Positions 1 through 8,086 of a stretch of 52,083 nucleotides of DNA are shown here, one piece after another (position 1 is the first letter of the stretch; the number at the start of each line of letters is the position of its first letter). The notes beneath the pieces were generated by a model. That model was given only the letters and a program-made list of their open reading frames with translations, did no database searches and was not told where the DNA came from. The stretch is from Streptomyces sp. sk2.1 (GTDB lineage Bacteria; Actinomycetota; Actinomycetes; Streptomycetales; Streptomycetaceae). Made by a program: the position numbers and the translations under genes. The DNA lies in contig NZ_RDBO01000065.1 in NCBI RefSeq assembly GCF_008120935.1, positions 47,544 to 99,626 on the forward strand, written 5' to 3'.

Positions 1-610
1 CGCTCGCCAGGCCGAGTTCGCGTTCGGCCGTGCTGACGGCCATGCGGGTCACCGCCTCGGGGCGGTCGGCGGTGGCGGTGTTGGCGTGGGCGCCGAGACC
101 GTCGATGACGACCAGGATCTGGATGGTCGCCACATGGGCGTCGTCGGTCCGGAACTCGCCGAGGAGGACTCCGTCACGGACGAGGTCCTCCAGCCTGCCG
201 CGCCACAGGGACTCCTGGTGGTTGACCCGGTCGCGGAGGACGGGGCGGTAGCGGCTGAGGTGCCGGGCGTTGATCCACAGGCGGCTGATGTCGTCGTACG
301 CGGGGCCCGTGGCGAGCGCGAAGAAGCGGGCCAGCCGCTCCATGGGCGGGCCCGCCGCCGGGTCCGCGGGCAGGAGCGTGTCCAGTTCGGCACTGGCCGC
401 GGCGCCGAACGCCTCGGCCACGAGATCCTCGACGGCGGGGAAGTAGTGGCTGATGAGCCCCGGCCGGACATCGAGCCGGTCACCGATCCGGCGCAGGGTG
501 ATGGACTCCAGCCCTTCGGTCAGGGCGATGGTCGCCGCCGCGTCGACGATCTCCGCGCGCCGGTCGGAGGGAGACTTCCGGATCCGCTTCCGCTGCATGC
601 TTGACGACAT
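1..610 (-). CDS. TetR/BetI-family transcriptional regulator (partial, runs off left edge)
   Basis: About 203 residues are visible; the C-terminus lies beyond the window. The N-terminus (about residues 15-60) is a TetR helix-turn-helix with the segments RRAEIVDAAATIAL, ITLRRIGDRLDV and LISHYF; the last is typical of the BetI subgroup. The rest is the helical ligand/dimer domain. The ATG at 610 is chosen, with a second in-frame ATG at 598 as alternative. It is divergent from the TsaD-like gene, and a perfect TATTG-N10-CAATA inverted repeat (622-641) lies just upstream, a likely operator. The ligand cannot be predicted; BetI itself senses choline, but no betaine genes are visible here. Confidence 0.85.
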   Translation of the reverse strand, partial: MSSSMQRKRIRKSPSDRRAEIVDAAATIALTEGLESITLRRIGDRLDVRPGLISHYFPAVEDLVAEAFGAAASAELDTLLPADPAAGPPMERLARFFALATGPAYDDISRLWINARHLSRYRPVLRDRVNHQESLWRGRLEDLVRDGVLLGEFRTDDAHVATIQILVVIDGLGAHANTATADRPEAVTRMAVSTAERELGLAS

Positions 611-621
611 ACCGGCGATGC

Positions 622-641
622 TATTGAGTGCTCGACCAATA
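622..641. promoter_or_regulatory. Candidate TetR operator, TATTG-N10-CAATA
   Basis: A perfect 5-bp inverted repeat with a 10-bp centre lies 12 bp upstream of the tetR start, in an unusually AT-rich patch. Size and position fit autoregulation by the divergent TetR protein. Binding is inferred. Confidence 0.35.
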
Positions 642-777
642 AGCAACCGGTGAGTGCAGGCGATGTCCTGGTCCCATGATCCCCGACCCGGGCGTGAACG
701 TCTGCCGACCGGGCTCGGCCCCGCTCCTTATTGCACATATATTGCAGTTGCTCAGCCTGTGCGTGAAAGGAGATCCG

Positions 778-1914
778 GTGGGTGGACCCGTGGTGCTGGG
801 AATCGAGTCGTCGTGCGACGAGACCGGCGTGGGCATCGTGCGCGACGGGAGACTGCTGGCGCATGTGGTGGCGTCGAGCATGGACGAGCACGCGCGGTTC
901 GGCGGCGTGGTGCCCGAGATCGCCTCCCGCGCCCACCTGCAGGCCTTCGACCCGGTCGTACGGCAGGCGCTGGAACGGGCCGGGCTGCGGCTGGGCGGGA
1001 TCGACGCGGTCGCCGTCACCACCGGACCGGGGCTTTCGGGCGCGCTGCAGGTGGGCCTGGCCGGTGCCAAGGCCCTCGCCTACGCGGCGGGGGTACCGCT
1101 GTACGGGGTCCACCACCTGGCCGGACACGTCGCCGCCGACACCCTCGAACACGGCCCGCTGCCCGCCCCGTGCGTGGTGCTGATCGTCTCCGGCGGCCAC
1201 ACGTCCCTCCTGCTCGTGCGGGACCTGGTGCGCGAACCGATCCTGCACCTGGGCGACACGCTGGACGACGCGGCGGGGGAGTGCTTCGACAAGGTGGCCC
1301 GGATCATGGGCCTGCCGTACCCGGGCGGCCCGGCCATCGACCGGGCGGCGCGCGACGGCGACCCGCGCGCGGTGCGCTTCCCGCGCCCGCTCACCCGCCC
1401 CGGCGACGACCCGTACGCCTTCTCCTTCTCCGGCCTCAAGACCGCCGCCGCCCGCTGGGTCGAGCTGCACCGGGCCCAGGGCCTCGACCTGCCCGTCGCG
1501 GACGGGGCCGCCGCCCTCCAGGAGGCCGTTGCCGACGTGCTGACCCGTAAGGCGCTCGCGGCCTGCACGGCGTACGACGTGAAGACGCTGATCGTGGTCG
1601 GCGGCGTCGCGGCGAACTCGCGGGTCCGCGGGCTGGCCGAGCAGCGGTGCGCCGCCGCCGGGGTGGAGCTGCGCGTGCCGCCGATGACGCTCTGCACCGA
1701 CAACGGCGCCATGATCGCGGCCGTCGGCGACCTCCTCGTACGATCCGGGGCCGAACCCGCACCGCTGGACGTGTCGATCGACCCGTCCGCGCCCCTGGAG
1801 TACGCCTCCCTGACCCCGTTCGCCGGTGCGCCCGCACGAGTTGCCCGAAGGGCCGGCGCCCGGCGGGTCCGCGGGGGAACCTCGCCCGGACGGCGGGCAC
1901 GGGTCAATGGATAG
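778..1914 (+). CDS. tsaD: TsaD/Kae1/Qri7-family protein, stand-alone copy
   Basis: A 378-residue member of the family that transfers threonylcarbamoyl to A37 of ANN-decoding tRNAs. The core motifs are intact: [10 protein letters not shown], the metal-binding [49 protein letters not shown] and CTDNGAMIA. The GTG at 778 is chosen because AAAGGAG ends 5 nt before it; an in-frame ATG at 676 would add about 34 atypical residues. The last 40 or so residues are Arg/Gly-rich and family-atypical. Actinobacterial tsaD normally sits with tsaB, rimI and tsaE; none is here, and the sequence differs from the streptomycete housekeeping TsaD I remember (HHLAGH rather than NHLAAH). A paralogue is therefore likely. 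The HipA-like kinase gene starts 9 bp downstream. Confidence 0.88.
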   Translation: MGGPVVLGIESSCDETGVGIVRDGRLLAHVVASSMDEHARFGGVVPEIASRAHLQAFDPVVRQALERAGLRLGGIDAVAVTTGPGLSGALQVGLAGAKALAYAAGVPLYGVHHLAGHVAADTLEHGPLPAPCVVLIVSGGHTSLLLVRDLVREPILHLGDTLDDAAGECFDKVARIMGLPYPGGPAIDRAARDGDPRAVRFPRPLTRPGDDPYAFSFSGLKTAAARWVELHRAQGLDLPVADGAAALQEAVADVLTRKALAACTAYDVKTLIVVGGVAANSRVRGLAEQRCAAAGVELRVPPMTLCTDNGAMIAAVGDLLVRSGAEPAPLDVSIDPSAPLEYASLTPFAGAPARVARRAGARRVRGGTSPGRRARVNG

Positions 1915-1923
1915 CCTGGGGAA

Positions 1924-2772
1924 ATGCTTACAGAAGTGACAGCGACCCGCTACGTCACGCCCCTGCGCGAGGGCGGCTCGCTCCCCGGGATCGTCGAGGC
2001 CGACGACTCCGGCACCTACGTCATGAAGTTCACCGGTGCCGGACAGGGGCGCAAGACACTGGTCGCGGAGGTCATCTGCGGACAGCTCGGCCGCAGGCTC
2101 GGCCTGCGCGTCCCCGACCTCGTGCAGATCCAGCTCGATCCGGTCATCGGCCTGGCCGAACCCGATCAGGAGGTGCAGGAACTCCTGAAGGCCAGCGGCG
2201 GCCTCAACCTGGGGATGGACTTCCTGCCCGGCTCGATCGGCTTCGACCCGCTCGCCTACCGGGTGGACGCGCGGGAGGCCGGACGGGTCGTCTGGTTCGA
2301 CGCGCTGATCAACAACGTCGACCGGTCCTGGCGCAACCCGAACATGCTGGTCTGGCACGGCGACCTGTGGCTCATCGACCACGGCGCCACCATGATCTGG
2401 CACCACAACTGGCCCGGGGCCCAGGCGTCCGCCGCCAAGCCGTACAACGCGTCGGACCACGCCCTCGCCCCGTTCGCCCCCGACATCGCGTCGGCCGCCG
2501 CCGAACTCGCCCCGCTGGTCACCGAGGAACTGCTCGCCGAGGTCGCGTCCGACGTCCCCGACGAGTGGCTGGTGGACGAACCCGGCTTCGCGTCCCCCGA
2601 CGACCTGCGCCGCGCCTACGTGGAGGCGCTGCTGCCGCGTGCCGCGACCATCCACGAGCGGATCACCATGGACGCCCCCACCGAGCCCAAGCCGTCCCAG
2701 GCCCCCGGCTGGCTCACCGAACACCTCACCCCCTGGCCGCACCCCACCAAGAAGAAGGACGACCGGCCGTGA
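1924..2772 (+). CDS. HipA-like kinase-domain protein (HipA_2 type)
   Basis: 282 residues. HipA-like features are visible: the ATP-binding Lys35 in VMKF, a catalytic loop N130-N-V-D133-R-S followed by N138-P-N140, and a DFG-like D152-H-G. The length is about two thirds of a classical HipA toxin and there is no HipB-like HTH partner. The protein ends in a Pro/Lys-rich tail. The next gene overlaps by 4 bp (GTGA), and such small HipA-like proteins are commonly paired with DUF3037, so the two probably act together. TAGCCT sits 6 nt before the ATG and overlaps the tsaD stop, so the gene may have its own leaderless promoter as well as read-through from tsaD. The substrate is unknown. Confidence 0.8.
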   Translation: MLTEVTATRYVTPLREGGSLPGIVEADDSGTYVMKFTGAGQGRKTLVAEVICGQLGRRLGLRVPDLVQIQLDPVIGLAEPDQEVQELLKASGGLNLGMDFLPGSIGFDPLAYRVDAREAGRVVWFDALINNVDRSWRNPNMLVWHGDLWLIDHGATMIWHHNWPGAQASAAKPYNASDHALAPFAPDIASAAAELAPLVTEELLAEVASDVPDEWLVDEPGFASPDDLRRAYVEALLPRAATIHERITMDAPTEPKPSQAPGWLTEHLTPWPHPTKKKDDRP

Positions 2773-3152
2773 GCGAGCGCGATGTCTTCGAGTACGCGCT
2801 GCTGCGCGTGGTGCCGCGGGTGCAGCGCGGCGAGTGCTTCAACGCGGGCGTGATCGTCTACTGCCGCGCCCGGAGCTTCGTCGCCGCCCGCACCCATCTC
2901 GACGAGACCAAGCTGAAGGTCCTGGACCCGGCCGCCGACGTGGTCGGTGTACGGGCCGCCCTGCGCGCCGTCGAGGGAGTGTGCCTGGGCGGAACGGACG
3001 CGGGCCAGGCCGCCCGTGACGACGCCGGACGGCGCTTCCGCTGGCTGATCGCGCCGCGCTCCACCGTCGTCCAGCCGGGCCCCGTCCACAGTGGTCTCAC
3101 CGCCGACCCGGAGGCCGAGGTGGAACGGCTGCTCGACCTGCTGGTGCGCTGA
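2769..3152 (+). CDS. DUF3037-family protein
   Basis: 127 residues, GTG start at 2769 overlapping the kinase stop codon, so translation is probably coupled. The pattern EYALLRVVPRVQRGECFNAG followed by a C-terminal FRWLIAPRSTVVQPGPVHSG segment fits DUF3037, a small family repeatedly found next to HipA-like kinases. No catalytic residues are known to me. Partner or modulator of the kinase is an inference from gene order only. Confidence 0.75.
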   Translation: MSERDVFEYALLRVVPRVQRGECFNAGVIVYCRARSFVAARTHLDETKLKVLDPAADVVGVRAALRAVEGVCLGGTDAGQAARDDAGRRFRWLIAPRSTVVQPGPVHSGLTADPEAEVERLLDLLVR

Positions 3153-3235
3153 CCCCTCCGCGCCGTGCCGCCGTCCGCGACCACCGCGGCGGCGGCGCCA
3201 CCGGGTGTGACATGCGCCCCGGCCGTCGCGCGCCG

Positions 3236-3264
3236 TTGACACCGGGTGCCAGGGCTTCTAGCGT
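3236..3264 (+). promoter_or_regulatory. Sigma-70-type promoter for the SDR pair
   Basis: TTGACA at 3236-3241, a 17-bp spacer and TAGCGT at 3259-3264. This is the best match to the vegetative consensus in the window. The predicted transcription start is near 3271, giving a leader of about 115 nt before fabG. Confidence 0.65.
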
Positions 3265-3281
3265 CTCGTCTGCTGAAGGTA

Positions 3282-3297
3282 CTAAGCGGTCGCTCAG
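3282..3297. promoter_or_regulatory. Palindromic operator candidate just downstream of the fabG promoter
   Basis: CTAAGCGGTCGCTCAG is a near-perfect palindrome (CT-N-AGCG-NN-CGCT-N-AG) at about +11 to +26 from the predicted start. The placement suits a TetR-type repressor. Similar AAGCG-NN-CGCTT elements precede fatty-acid and acyl-CoA genes in actinobacteria, as far as I recall. The cognate regulator is unknown. Confidence 0.5.
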
Positions 3298-3386
3298 CCA
3301 TCGGGAAGGTTCCGCGCACACGAGGTCCCGTGCCGGGGCGCCCCGACGTCCGCTGGGCGGCGATCCAAGGGCGAGGAGAACCAAGC

Positions 3387-4148
3387 ATGTCCACCACCGA
3401 GCAGCGCGTCGCCATCGTGACCGGAGCGGCGCGGGGCATTGGCGCCGCCACCGCGGTACGCCTGGCGGCCGAGGGCCGCGCCGTCGCCGTACTCGACCTC
3501 GACGAGGCGGCCTGCAAGGACACCGTCGAGAAGATCACCGCCGCGGGGGGCACCGCCCTCGCCGTCGGCTGCGATGTGTCGGACAGCGCCCAGGTGGAGG
3601 CCGCGGTCGCGCGGGTGGCCGCCGAGCTCGGCGCCCCGACGATCCTCGTCAACAACGCGGGCGTGCTCCGCGACAACCTGCTCTTCAAGATGAGCGAGTC
3701 CGACTGGGACATCGTGATGAACGTGCACCTCAAGGGCGCGTTCCTGATGGCCAAGGCGGTCCAGAAGCACATGGTGGACGCCGGGTTCGGCCGGATCGTC
3801 TCGCTCTCCTCCTCCTCGGCGCTCGGCAACCGCGGCCAGGCCAACTACGCCGCCGTCAAGGCCGGTCTGCAGGGCTTCACCAAGACCCTCGCCAAGGAGC
3901 TCGGCAAGTTCGGCATCACCGCCAACGCCGTCGCCCCCGGCTTCATCGTCACCGAGATGACCGCGCAGACCGCGGCCCGGATCGGCATGGGCTTCGAGGA
4001 GTTCCAGGCCGCGGCCGCCACCCAGATCCCGGTGCAGCGCGTCGGACACCCCGAGGACATCGCCAACGCCATCGCCTTCTTCACGGGGGACGCGGCGGGC
4101 TTCGTGTCCGGCCAGGTCATGTACGTCGCCGGCGGACCGCTCAACTGA
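3387..4148 (+). CDS. fabG: 3-oxoacyl-ACP reductase-like SDR (FabG family)
   Basis: A 253-residue classical short-chain dehydrogenase. The cofactor loop TGAARGIG is near residue 13, NNAG near 89, the catalytic Ser is in SLSSSSALG, the YxxxK is YAAVK and the APGFI loop follows. This is the layout of NADPH-dependent reductases acting on 3-oxoacyl thioesters. The ATG at 3387 is preferred because GGAG lies a short distance before it; upstream in-frame starts would lengthen the protein into non-conserved sequence. It is followed after 19 bp by a second SDR gene and probably co-transcribed with it from 3236-3264. A secondary FabG or a beta-oxidation type reductase are both possible; the substrate is not shown. 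Confidence 0.85.
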   Translation: MSTTEQRVAIVTGAARGIGAATAVRLAAEGRAVAVLDLDEAACKDTVEKITAAGGTALAVGCDVSDSAQVEAAVARVAAELGAPTILVNNAGVLRDNLLFKMSESDWDIVMNVHLKGAFLMAKAVQKHMVDAGFGRIVSLSSSSALGNRGQANYAAVKAGLQGFTKTLAKELGKFGITANAVAPGFIVTEMTAQTAARIGMGFEEFQAAAATQIPVQRVGHPEDIANAIAFFTGDAAGFVSGQVMYVAGGPLN

Positions 4149-4167
4149 CCCGAAGGGCTGCGGAACC

Positions 4168-4923
4168 ATGACTGTGCAGGACAGTGGGAAGGTCGCGCTC
4201 GTCACGGGCGCGAGCCGGGGCATCGGCTACGGCATCGCCGAGGCGCTGGTGGCCCGGGGTGACCGGGTGTGCATCACCGGGCGCGGCGAGGAGGCGCTCA
4301 AGGAGGCCGTCGAGCGGCTGGGCTCCGACCGGGTGATCGGGGTGGCGGGCAAGGCGCACGACGCGGAGCACCGCGAGGTGGCCGTCGCGCGCACCATGGA
4401 GGCCTTCGGCCGGGTCGACTTCCTGGTCAACAACGCCGGTACGAACCCGGTCTTCGGGCCGATCGCCGAACTCGACCTCGATGTGGCCCGGAAGGTCTTC
4501 GAGACGAATGTGGTCTCGGCGCTCGGTTTCGCGCAGCAGACCTGGAAGGCGTGGCAGAAGGACAACGGCGGGGCGATCGTCAACATCGCCTCGATCGCCG
4601 GTGTGTCCGCCTCGCCCTTCATCGGCGCCTACGGCATGAGCAAGGCGGCCATGGTCAATCTGACCCTCCAACTGGCGCACGAATTCGCGCCGGTCGTCCG
4701 GGTCAACGCAATTGCTCCCGCGGTCGTGAAGACGAAATTCGCCCAGGCGCTGTACGAGGGCCGTGAGGCGGAGGCCGCGGCGGCCTATCCGCTCGGACGG
4801 CTCGGGGTCCCCGAGGACATCGGCGGTGCCGCGGCGTTTCTCACGTCGAGTCAGGCCGACTGGATCACCGGTCAGACCCTGGTGGTCGACGGGGGAATCT
4901 TCCTGAATGCGGGCGTGGGCTGA
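4168..4923 (+). CDS. SDR-family oxidoreductase
   Basis: 251 residues with TGASRGIG near the N-terminus, NNAGT, a Ser in NIASIAG and the catalytic YGMSK, then a C-terminal ITGQTLVVDGG segment typical of classical SDRs. It is the second gene of a tandem pair, 19 bp after fabG, with only a weak ribosome-binding site. The pair may perform successive or alternative reductions on related substrates. No terminator follows directly; an inverted repeat at 4962-4995 lies before the next gene. Confidence 0.85.
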   Translation: MTVQDSGKVALVTGASRGIGYGIAEALVARGDRVCITGRGEEALKEAVERLGSDRVIGVAGKAHDAEHREVAVARTMEAFGRVDFLVNNAGTNPVFGPIAELDLDVARKVFETNVVSALGFAQQTWKAWQKDNGGAIVNIASIAGVSASPFIGAYGMSKAAMVNLTLQLAHEFAPVVRVNAIAPAVVKTKFAQALYEGREAEAAAAYPLGRLGVPEDIGGAAAFLTSSQADWITGQTLVVDGGIFLNAGVG

Positions 4924-4961
4924 GAACGGCCTGAGAGGGTTTGGCCCTGATTGACTCAAGT

Positions 4962-4995
4962 GCCCCGCCGGACCTGCGGATTGACCTGGCGGGGC
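4962..4995. terminator. Inverted repeat between SDR and solute-binding protein genes
   Basis: GCCCCGCC (4962-4969) pairs with GGCGGGGC (4988-4995) across an 18-nt loop. The right arm overlaps the spacer of the promoter for the solute-binding protein, so it could end SDR transcription or affect the promoter. No U-tract follows. Confidence 0.4.
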
Positions 4996-5008
4996 GCTGC
5001 GGTATGGT
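4981..5008 (+). promoter_or_regulatory. Promoter of the solute-binding lipoprotein gene
   Basis: TTGACC at 4981-4986, a 16-bp spacer and TATGGT at 5003-5008. The predicted start is near 5015, about 27 nt before the GTG start, leaving room for the GAGGAG ribosome-binding site. Confidence 0.55.
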
Positions 5009-5041
5009 CTGCCGACCCATGGCTGATCGAGGAGCGTTCAC

Positions 5042-6622
5042 GTGTTCTACCGGGCCGGTCGTCAGGCCGTTGCAGCTCTTGCTTCCCTTTCTCTGCTGTC
5101 GGGCTGCGGACTTTTCTCCGACAGCGGATCGGAGGTCGAGCAGAAAATAGTCGTCGGTACGACCAGTGAGCCTTCCACTCTCGATCCGGCGGCCGCATGG
5201 GACAACTCCTGGGAGCTGATGCGCAATGTCTTCCAGACCCTGGTGAGTTTTCCCACCGGAAGTACGAGTCCCCAGCCCGATGCCGCGGAATGGTGCAAGT
5301 TCACCGATACCACCAGCACCTCCTACCGGTGCAAACTTCGCAAGGGTCTGAAATTCTCCAACGGGGACGTGCTCGATGCCGAGGCCGTGAAGTACTCCAT
5401 CGACCGGATCAGGGAGATCAATTTCAAGGGCGGCCCGGTCGGCATGCTCGGTTCGCTCGACCGGATCGAGACCAAGGGGGAGGACATCGTCATCTTCCAC
5501 CTCACCAAGCCGGACGCCACCTTCCCGTTCGTCCTCACCACGCCCGCCATGTCGTTGGTGGCCCCCAGCGCCTATTCGAAGCACAAGCTGCGCAGTGACG
5601 GGAAGATCACCGGATCGGGTCCGTACCTCCTCGATTCGTACAAGCCGGGAAAGCGCACCGAACTGGTGAAGAACCCGGACTACAAGGGGTTCGCCAACCG
5701 CAAGAACGATTCCGTGACGATCCGTTACTTCAAGGAGTCCGCCCCCGTCGTCGAGGCCCTCCGGAAGAACCGGATCGACGCGATCTACCGGGGCCTCACC
5801 GCCGAGGAGGTCATCGCCCTGGAGAGCGGCCAGAACAAGGACGGCAGCCCGCAGATCGTCGAGACGGTCGGCGCGGACATCCGTTTCCTGGTCTTCAACC
5901 CCGAGGACCCGGCCGCGGGGAACGTGGCCGTGCGGCGGGCCATCGCCCAGCTCGTGGACCGTGACGCGCTGGTGGCCAAGGTCTACCAGGGCACGGCCGA
6001 GCCGCTGTACTCCATGGTCCCCAAGGGCATCACGGCGCACACCACCAGCTTCTTCGACGCCTACGGGGACCCGGACCGGGCCAAGGCCAAGCAGATCCTG
6101 AGCAAGGCCGGCATCACCAAGCCCGTCAAGCTGACGCTCTGGTACACGACCGACCGGTACGGCTCCTCCACGGCCCTGGAGTTCGAGGAGCTGAAGCGCC
6201 AGCTGGAGGGTTCCGGGCTGTTCCGGATCACGCTGAAGAGCAAGCCCTGGAAGACGTTCCAGGAGGGCTTCACCAAGGGCGAGTACCCCGTGTTCGGCCG
6301 GGGTTGGTTCCCGGACTTCCCGGACCCGGACAACTTCATCGCCCCGTTCATCGGCAAGGACAGCGTCACGGGCATGCCGTACATGAAGAACGAGATCACC
6401 CAGGAGCTGCTGCCGCAGACCCGCAAGGAGAGCGACCGGGGCGCGGTCGTCAAGCAGTTCGAGCGGGCCCAGAAGATCCTGGTCGACGACGTGCGGATGC
6501 TGCCGTTGTGGCAGGGCAAGCTGTACGTCGCCTCGGGCGAGGACATCGGCGGCGGCGAGCGCGCCCTGGACCCGCAGACGGTCATGCAGATGTGGGAGTT
6601 CTACCGCAAGGCCAGCTGGTAG
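5042..6622 (+). CDS. ABC transporter solute-binding lipoprotein, family 5 (peptide/nickel type)
   Basis: 526 residues. The N-terminus is a lipoprotein signal: basic start, hydrophobic core and the lipobox LLSGC, so the mature protein is tethered outside the membrane. TSEPSTLDPAAAWDNS and the later VRRAIAQLVDRDALV are hallmarks of SBP family 5 (oligopeptide, dipeptide, nickel binders). GTG at 5042 follows GAGGAG. No permease or ATPase gene is nearby, so it is an orphan that must use a transporter encoded elsewhere or act in sensing. Codon use is slightly less extreme than in its neighbours. Confidence 0.9.
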   Translation: MFYRAGRQAVAALASLSLLSGCGLFSDSGSEVEQKIVVGTTSEPSTLDPAAAWDNSWELMRNVFQTLVSFPTGSTSPQPDAAEWCKFTDTTSTSYRCKLRKGLKFSNGDVLDAEAVKYSIDRIREINFKGGPVGMLGSLDRIETKGEDIVIFHLTKPDATFPFVLTTPAMSLVAPSAYSKHKLRSDGKITGSGPYLLDSYKPGKRTELVKNPDYKGFANRKNDSVTIRYFKESAPVVEALRKNRIDAIYRGLTAEEVIALESGQNKDGSPQIVETVGADIRFLVFNPEDPAAGNVAVRRAIAQLVDRDALVAKVYQGTAEPLYSMVPKGITAHTTSFFDAYGDPDRAKAKQILSKAGITKPVKLTLWYTTDRYGSSTALEFEELKRQLEGSGLFRITLKSKPWKTFQEGFTKGEYPVFGRGWFPDFPDPDNFIAPFIGKDSVTGMPYMKNEITQELLPQTRKESDRGAVVKQFERAQKILVDDVRMLPLWQGKLYVASGEDIGGGERALDPQTVMQMWEFYRKASW

Positions 6623-6718
6623 GGCGAAAGGGGCGGAACCGGACCGGCGGGGGGCGTTGTCAGTGGGCCCCGGTAGGTTCTCGGATGAAAAGCCGATTGC
6701 TCACCGGAGGTTGTTCAC

Positions 6719-7402
6719 GTGACCGACACCGACCTGCTGCCCGAGTCCTGGCGCGGCGTCCTCGGCGAAGAGCTGCAGAAGCCCTACTTCAAGGAGCTCA
6801 CCGAGTTCGTCGAGGAGGAGCGGGCCAAGGGGCCGGTCTACCCCCCGCGCGACCAGGTGTTCGCCGCCCTGGAGGCCACGCCCTACGACAAGGTGAAGGT
6901 CCTTGTCCTCGGCCAGGACCCGTACCACGGGGAGGGGCAGGGGCACGGGCTGTGCTTCTCCGTGCGGCCCGGCGTGAAGACGCCGCCGTCCCTGCGGAAC
7001 ATCTACAAGGAGATGAAGGAGGAGCTCGGCCTGCCGGTCCCGGACAACGGGTACCTGATGCCGTGGGCCGAGCAGGGCGTGCTCCTGCTCAACGCCGTGC
7101 TCACGGTCCGCGCGGGCGAGGCCAACTCGCACAAGGGCAAGGGCTGGGAGAAGTTCACCGACGCGGTGATCCGCGCCGTCGCGTCGAGGCCCGACCCGGC
7201 GGTCTTCGTCCTCTGGGGCAACTACGCGCAGAAGAAGCTCCCGCTGATCGACGAGGAGCGCCATGTGGTGGTGAAGGGGGCGCACCCCTCGCCGCTCTCG
7301 GCCAAGAAGTTCTTCGGCTCGCGTCCGTTCACGCAGATCAACGAAGCGGTGGCGGCGCAGGGCCACGACGCGATCGACTGGCGCATCCCCGACCTGGGCT
7401 GA
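6719..7402 (+). CDS. ung: Uracil-DNA glycosylase, family 1
   Basis: 227 residues, the usual family-1 size. The water-activating motif GQDPYH is at residues 65-70 (catalytic Asp67), and the DNA-intercalation motif HPSPLSA begins near residue 189. The enzyme excises uracil from DNA after cytosine deamination or dUTP incorporation, in the cytoplasm. GTG at 6719 follows GGAGG at a good distance. A strong hairpin (7413-7441) ends the transcript. It is monocistronic and unrelated to its neighbours. Confidence 0.96.
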   Translation: MTDTDLLPESWRGVLGEELQKPYFKELTEFVEEERAKGPVYPPRDQVFAALEATPYDKVKVLVLGQDPYHGEGQGHGLCFSVRPGVKTPPSLRNIYKEMKEELGLPVPDNGYLMPWAEQGVLLLNAVLTVRAGEANSHKGKGWEKFTDAVIRAVASRPDPAVFVLWGNYAQKKLPLIDEERHVVVKGAHPSPLSAKKFFGSRPFTQINEAVAAQGHDAIDWRIPDLG

Positions 7403-7412
7403 CCCGCCCGGT

Positions 7413-7441
7413 CCGTCGGCCGGGCCGGGCCCGGCCGACGG
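7413..7441 (+). terminator. Terminator hairpin after ung
   Basis: CCGTCGGCCGGG (7413-7424) and CCCGGCCGACGG (7430-7441) form a perfect 12-bp stem with a 5-nt loop 10 bp after the ung stop. There is no U-tract, as is usual in Streptomyces. Confidence 0.7.
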
Positions 7442-7551
7442 CGGCACCCGGTGGACGGCCCCGGGGCGTCCGCCCGAGCCTCAGCGGGATCGACGGCGAC
7501 TGCGGTTAGCGTCGGGGGAAACGGGCGGACGGGTCGTGCAGGGAGGCCGTG

Positions 7552-8037
7552 GTGACGGAGCAGCAGGAGGCGTCGAAGGACGCCGTCATGACCAGGATCG
7601 GCCAGGCGGTCATGCTGCTGCACGGCGGCGACCGGGAAGAGGCCCGCAACCGCTTCGGCGCGCTCTGGTCGGAGATCGGCGAGGACGGCGGTGCCCTGCA
7701 CCGGTGCACCCTCGCCCACTACATGGCCGATGCCCAGGACGATCCCGGCGACGAGCTGGCCTGGGACCTGCGGGCGCTGACCGCGGCCGACGGGCTGTCC
7801 GACGAGCGCGCGGCACAACATCCCGACGCGCCGGCGGTGCGGGCGCTCTACCCCTCGCTCCACCTCAACCTCGCGGCGGACTACGTGCGGCTCCAGTACC
7901 CCGGGGCGGCCCGGATCCACCTGGACCGGGCCCGCGCCGCCTCCGTCGTGCTCGCCGACGACGGCGCGGACGACGGGTACGGGGGAGGGGTGCGCGCGGC
8001 GATCGCGCGGCTGGAGCTGAGGCTGCGCGAACTGTGA
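7552..8037 (+). CDS. Hypothetical protein, tetratricopeptide-like
   Basis: 161 residues, not recognised with certainty. It is all-helical in character: MTRIGQAVMLLHGGDREEARNRF, HYMADAQDDPGDELAWDLRALTAADG and LHLNLAADYVRLQYPGAARIH look like paired helices of a TPR-like fold. There is no signal peptide or membrane segment. Of two adjacent GTG codons (7549, 7552), the second is chosen because GGGAGG ends 5 nt before it. TAGCGT at 7507-7512 could be its -10 element. A 15-bp hairpin starts inside the stop codon. I infer a small soluble conserved actinobacterial protein. Confidence 0.7.
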   Translation: MTEQQEASKDAVMTRIGQAVMLLHGGDREEARNRFGALWSEIGEDGGALHRCTLAHYMADAQDDPGDELAWDLRALTAADGLSDERAAQHPDAPAVRALYPSLHLNLAADYVRLQYPGAARIHLDRARAASVVLADDGADDGYGGGVRAAIARLELRLREL

Positions 8038-8070
8038 GGGCGGCCCGTCCGCGGTGGACGGGCCGCCCTC
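8036..8070. terminator. Bidirectional terminator with 15-bp perfect stem
   Basis: The arms 8036-8050 and 8056-8070 are exactly complementary with loop GCGGT. The hairpin starts inside the stop codon of the left gene and lies before the end of the convergent lipoprotein gene, so it can serve both. Confidence 0.85.
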
Positions 8071-8086
8071 GCGTCGTTCCCCGGGG

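Noticed and set aside
520..2742. Long open frame on the minus strand opposite tsaD and the kinase gene
   Set aside because: High-GC antisense shadow with no motifs; low-complexity Gly/Val/Arg/Asp composition, and both opposite genes have clear family motifs.
6685..6718. Short leader frame starting MKSRLL before ung
   Set aside because: It runs into the ung coding region in another frame and has no stop or conserved feature; probably just the ung leader.
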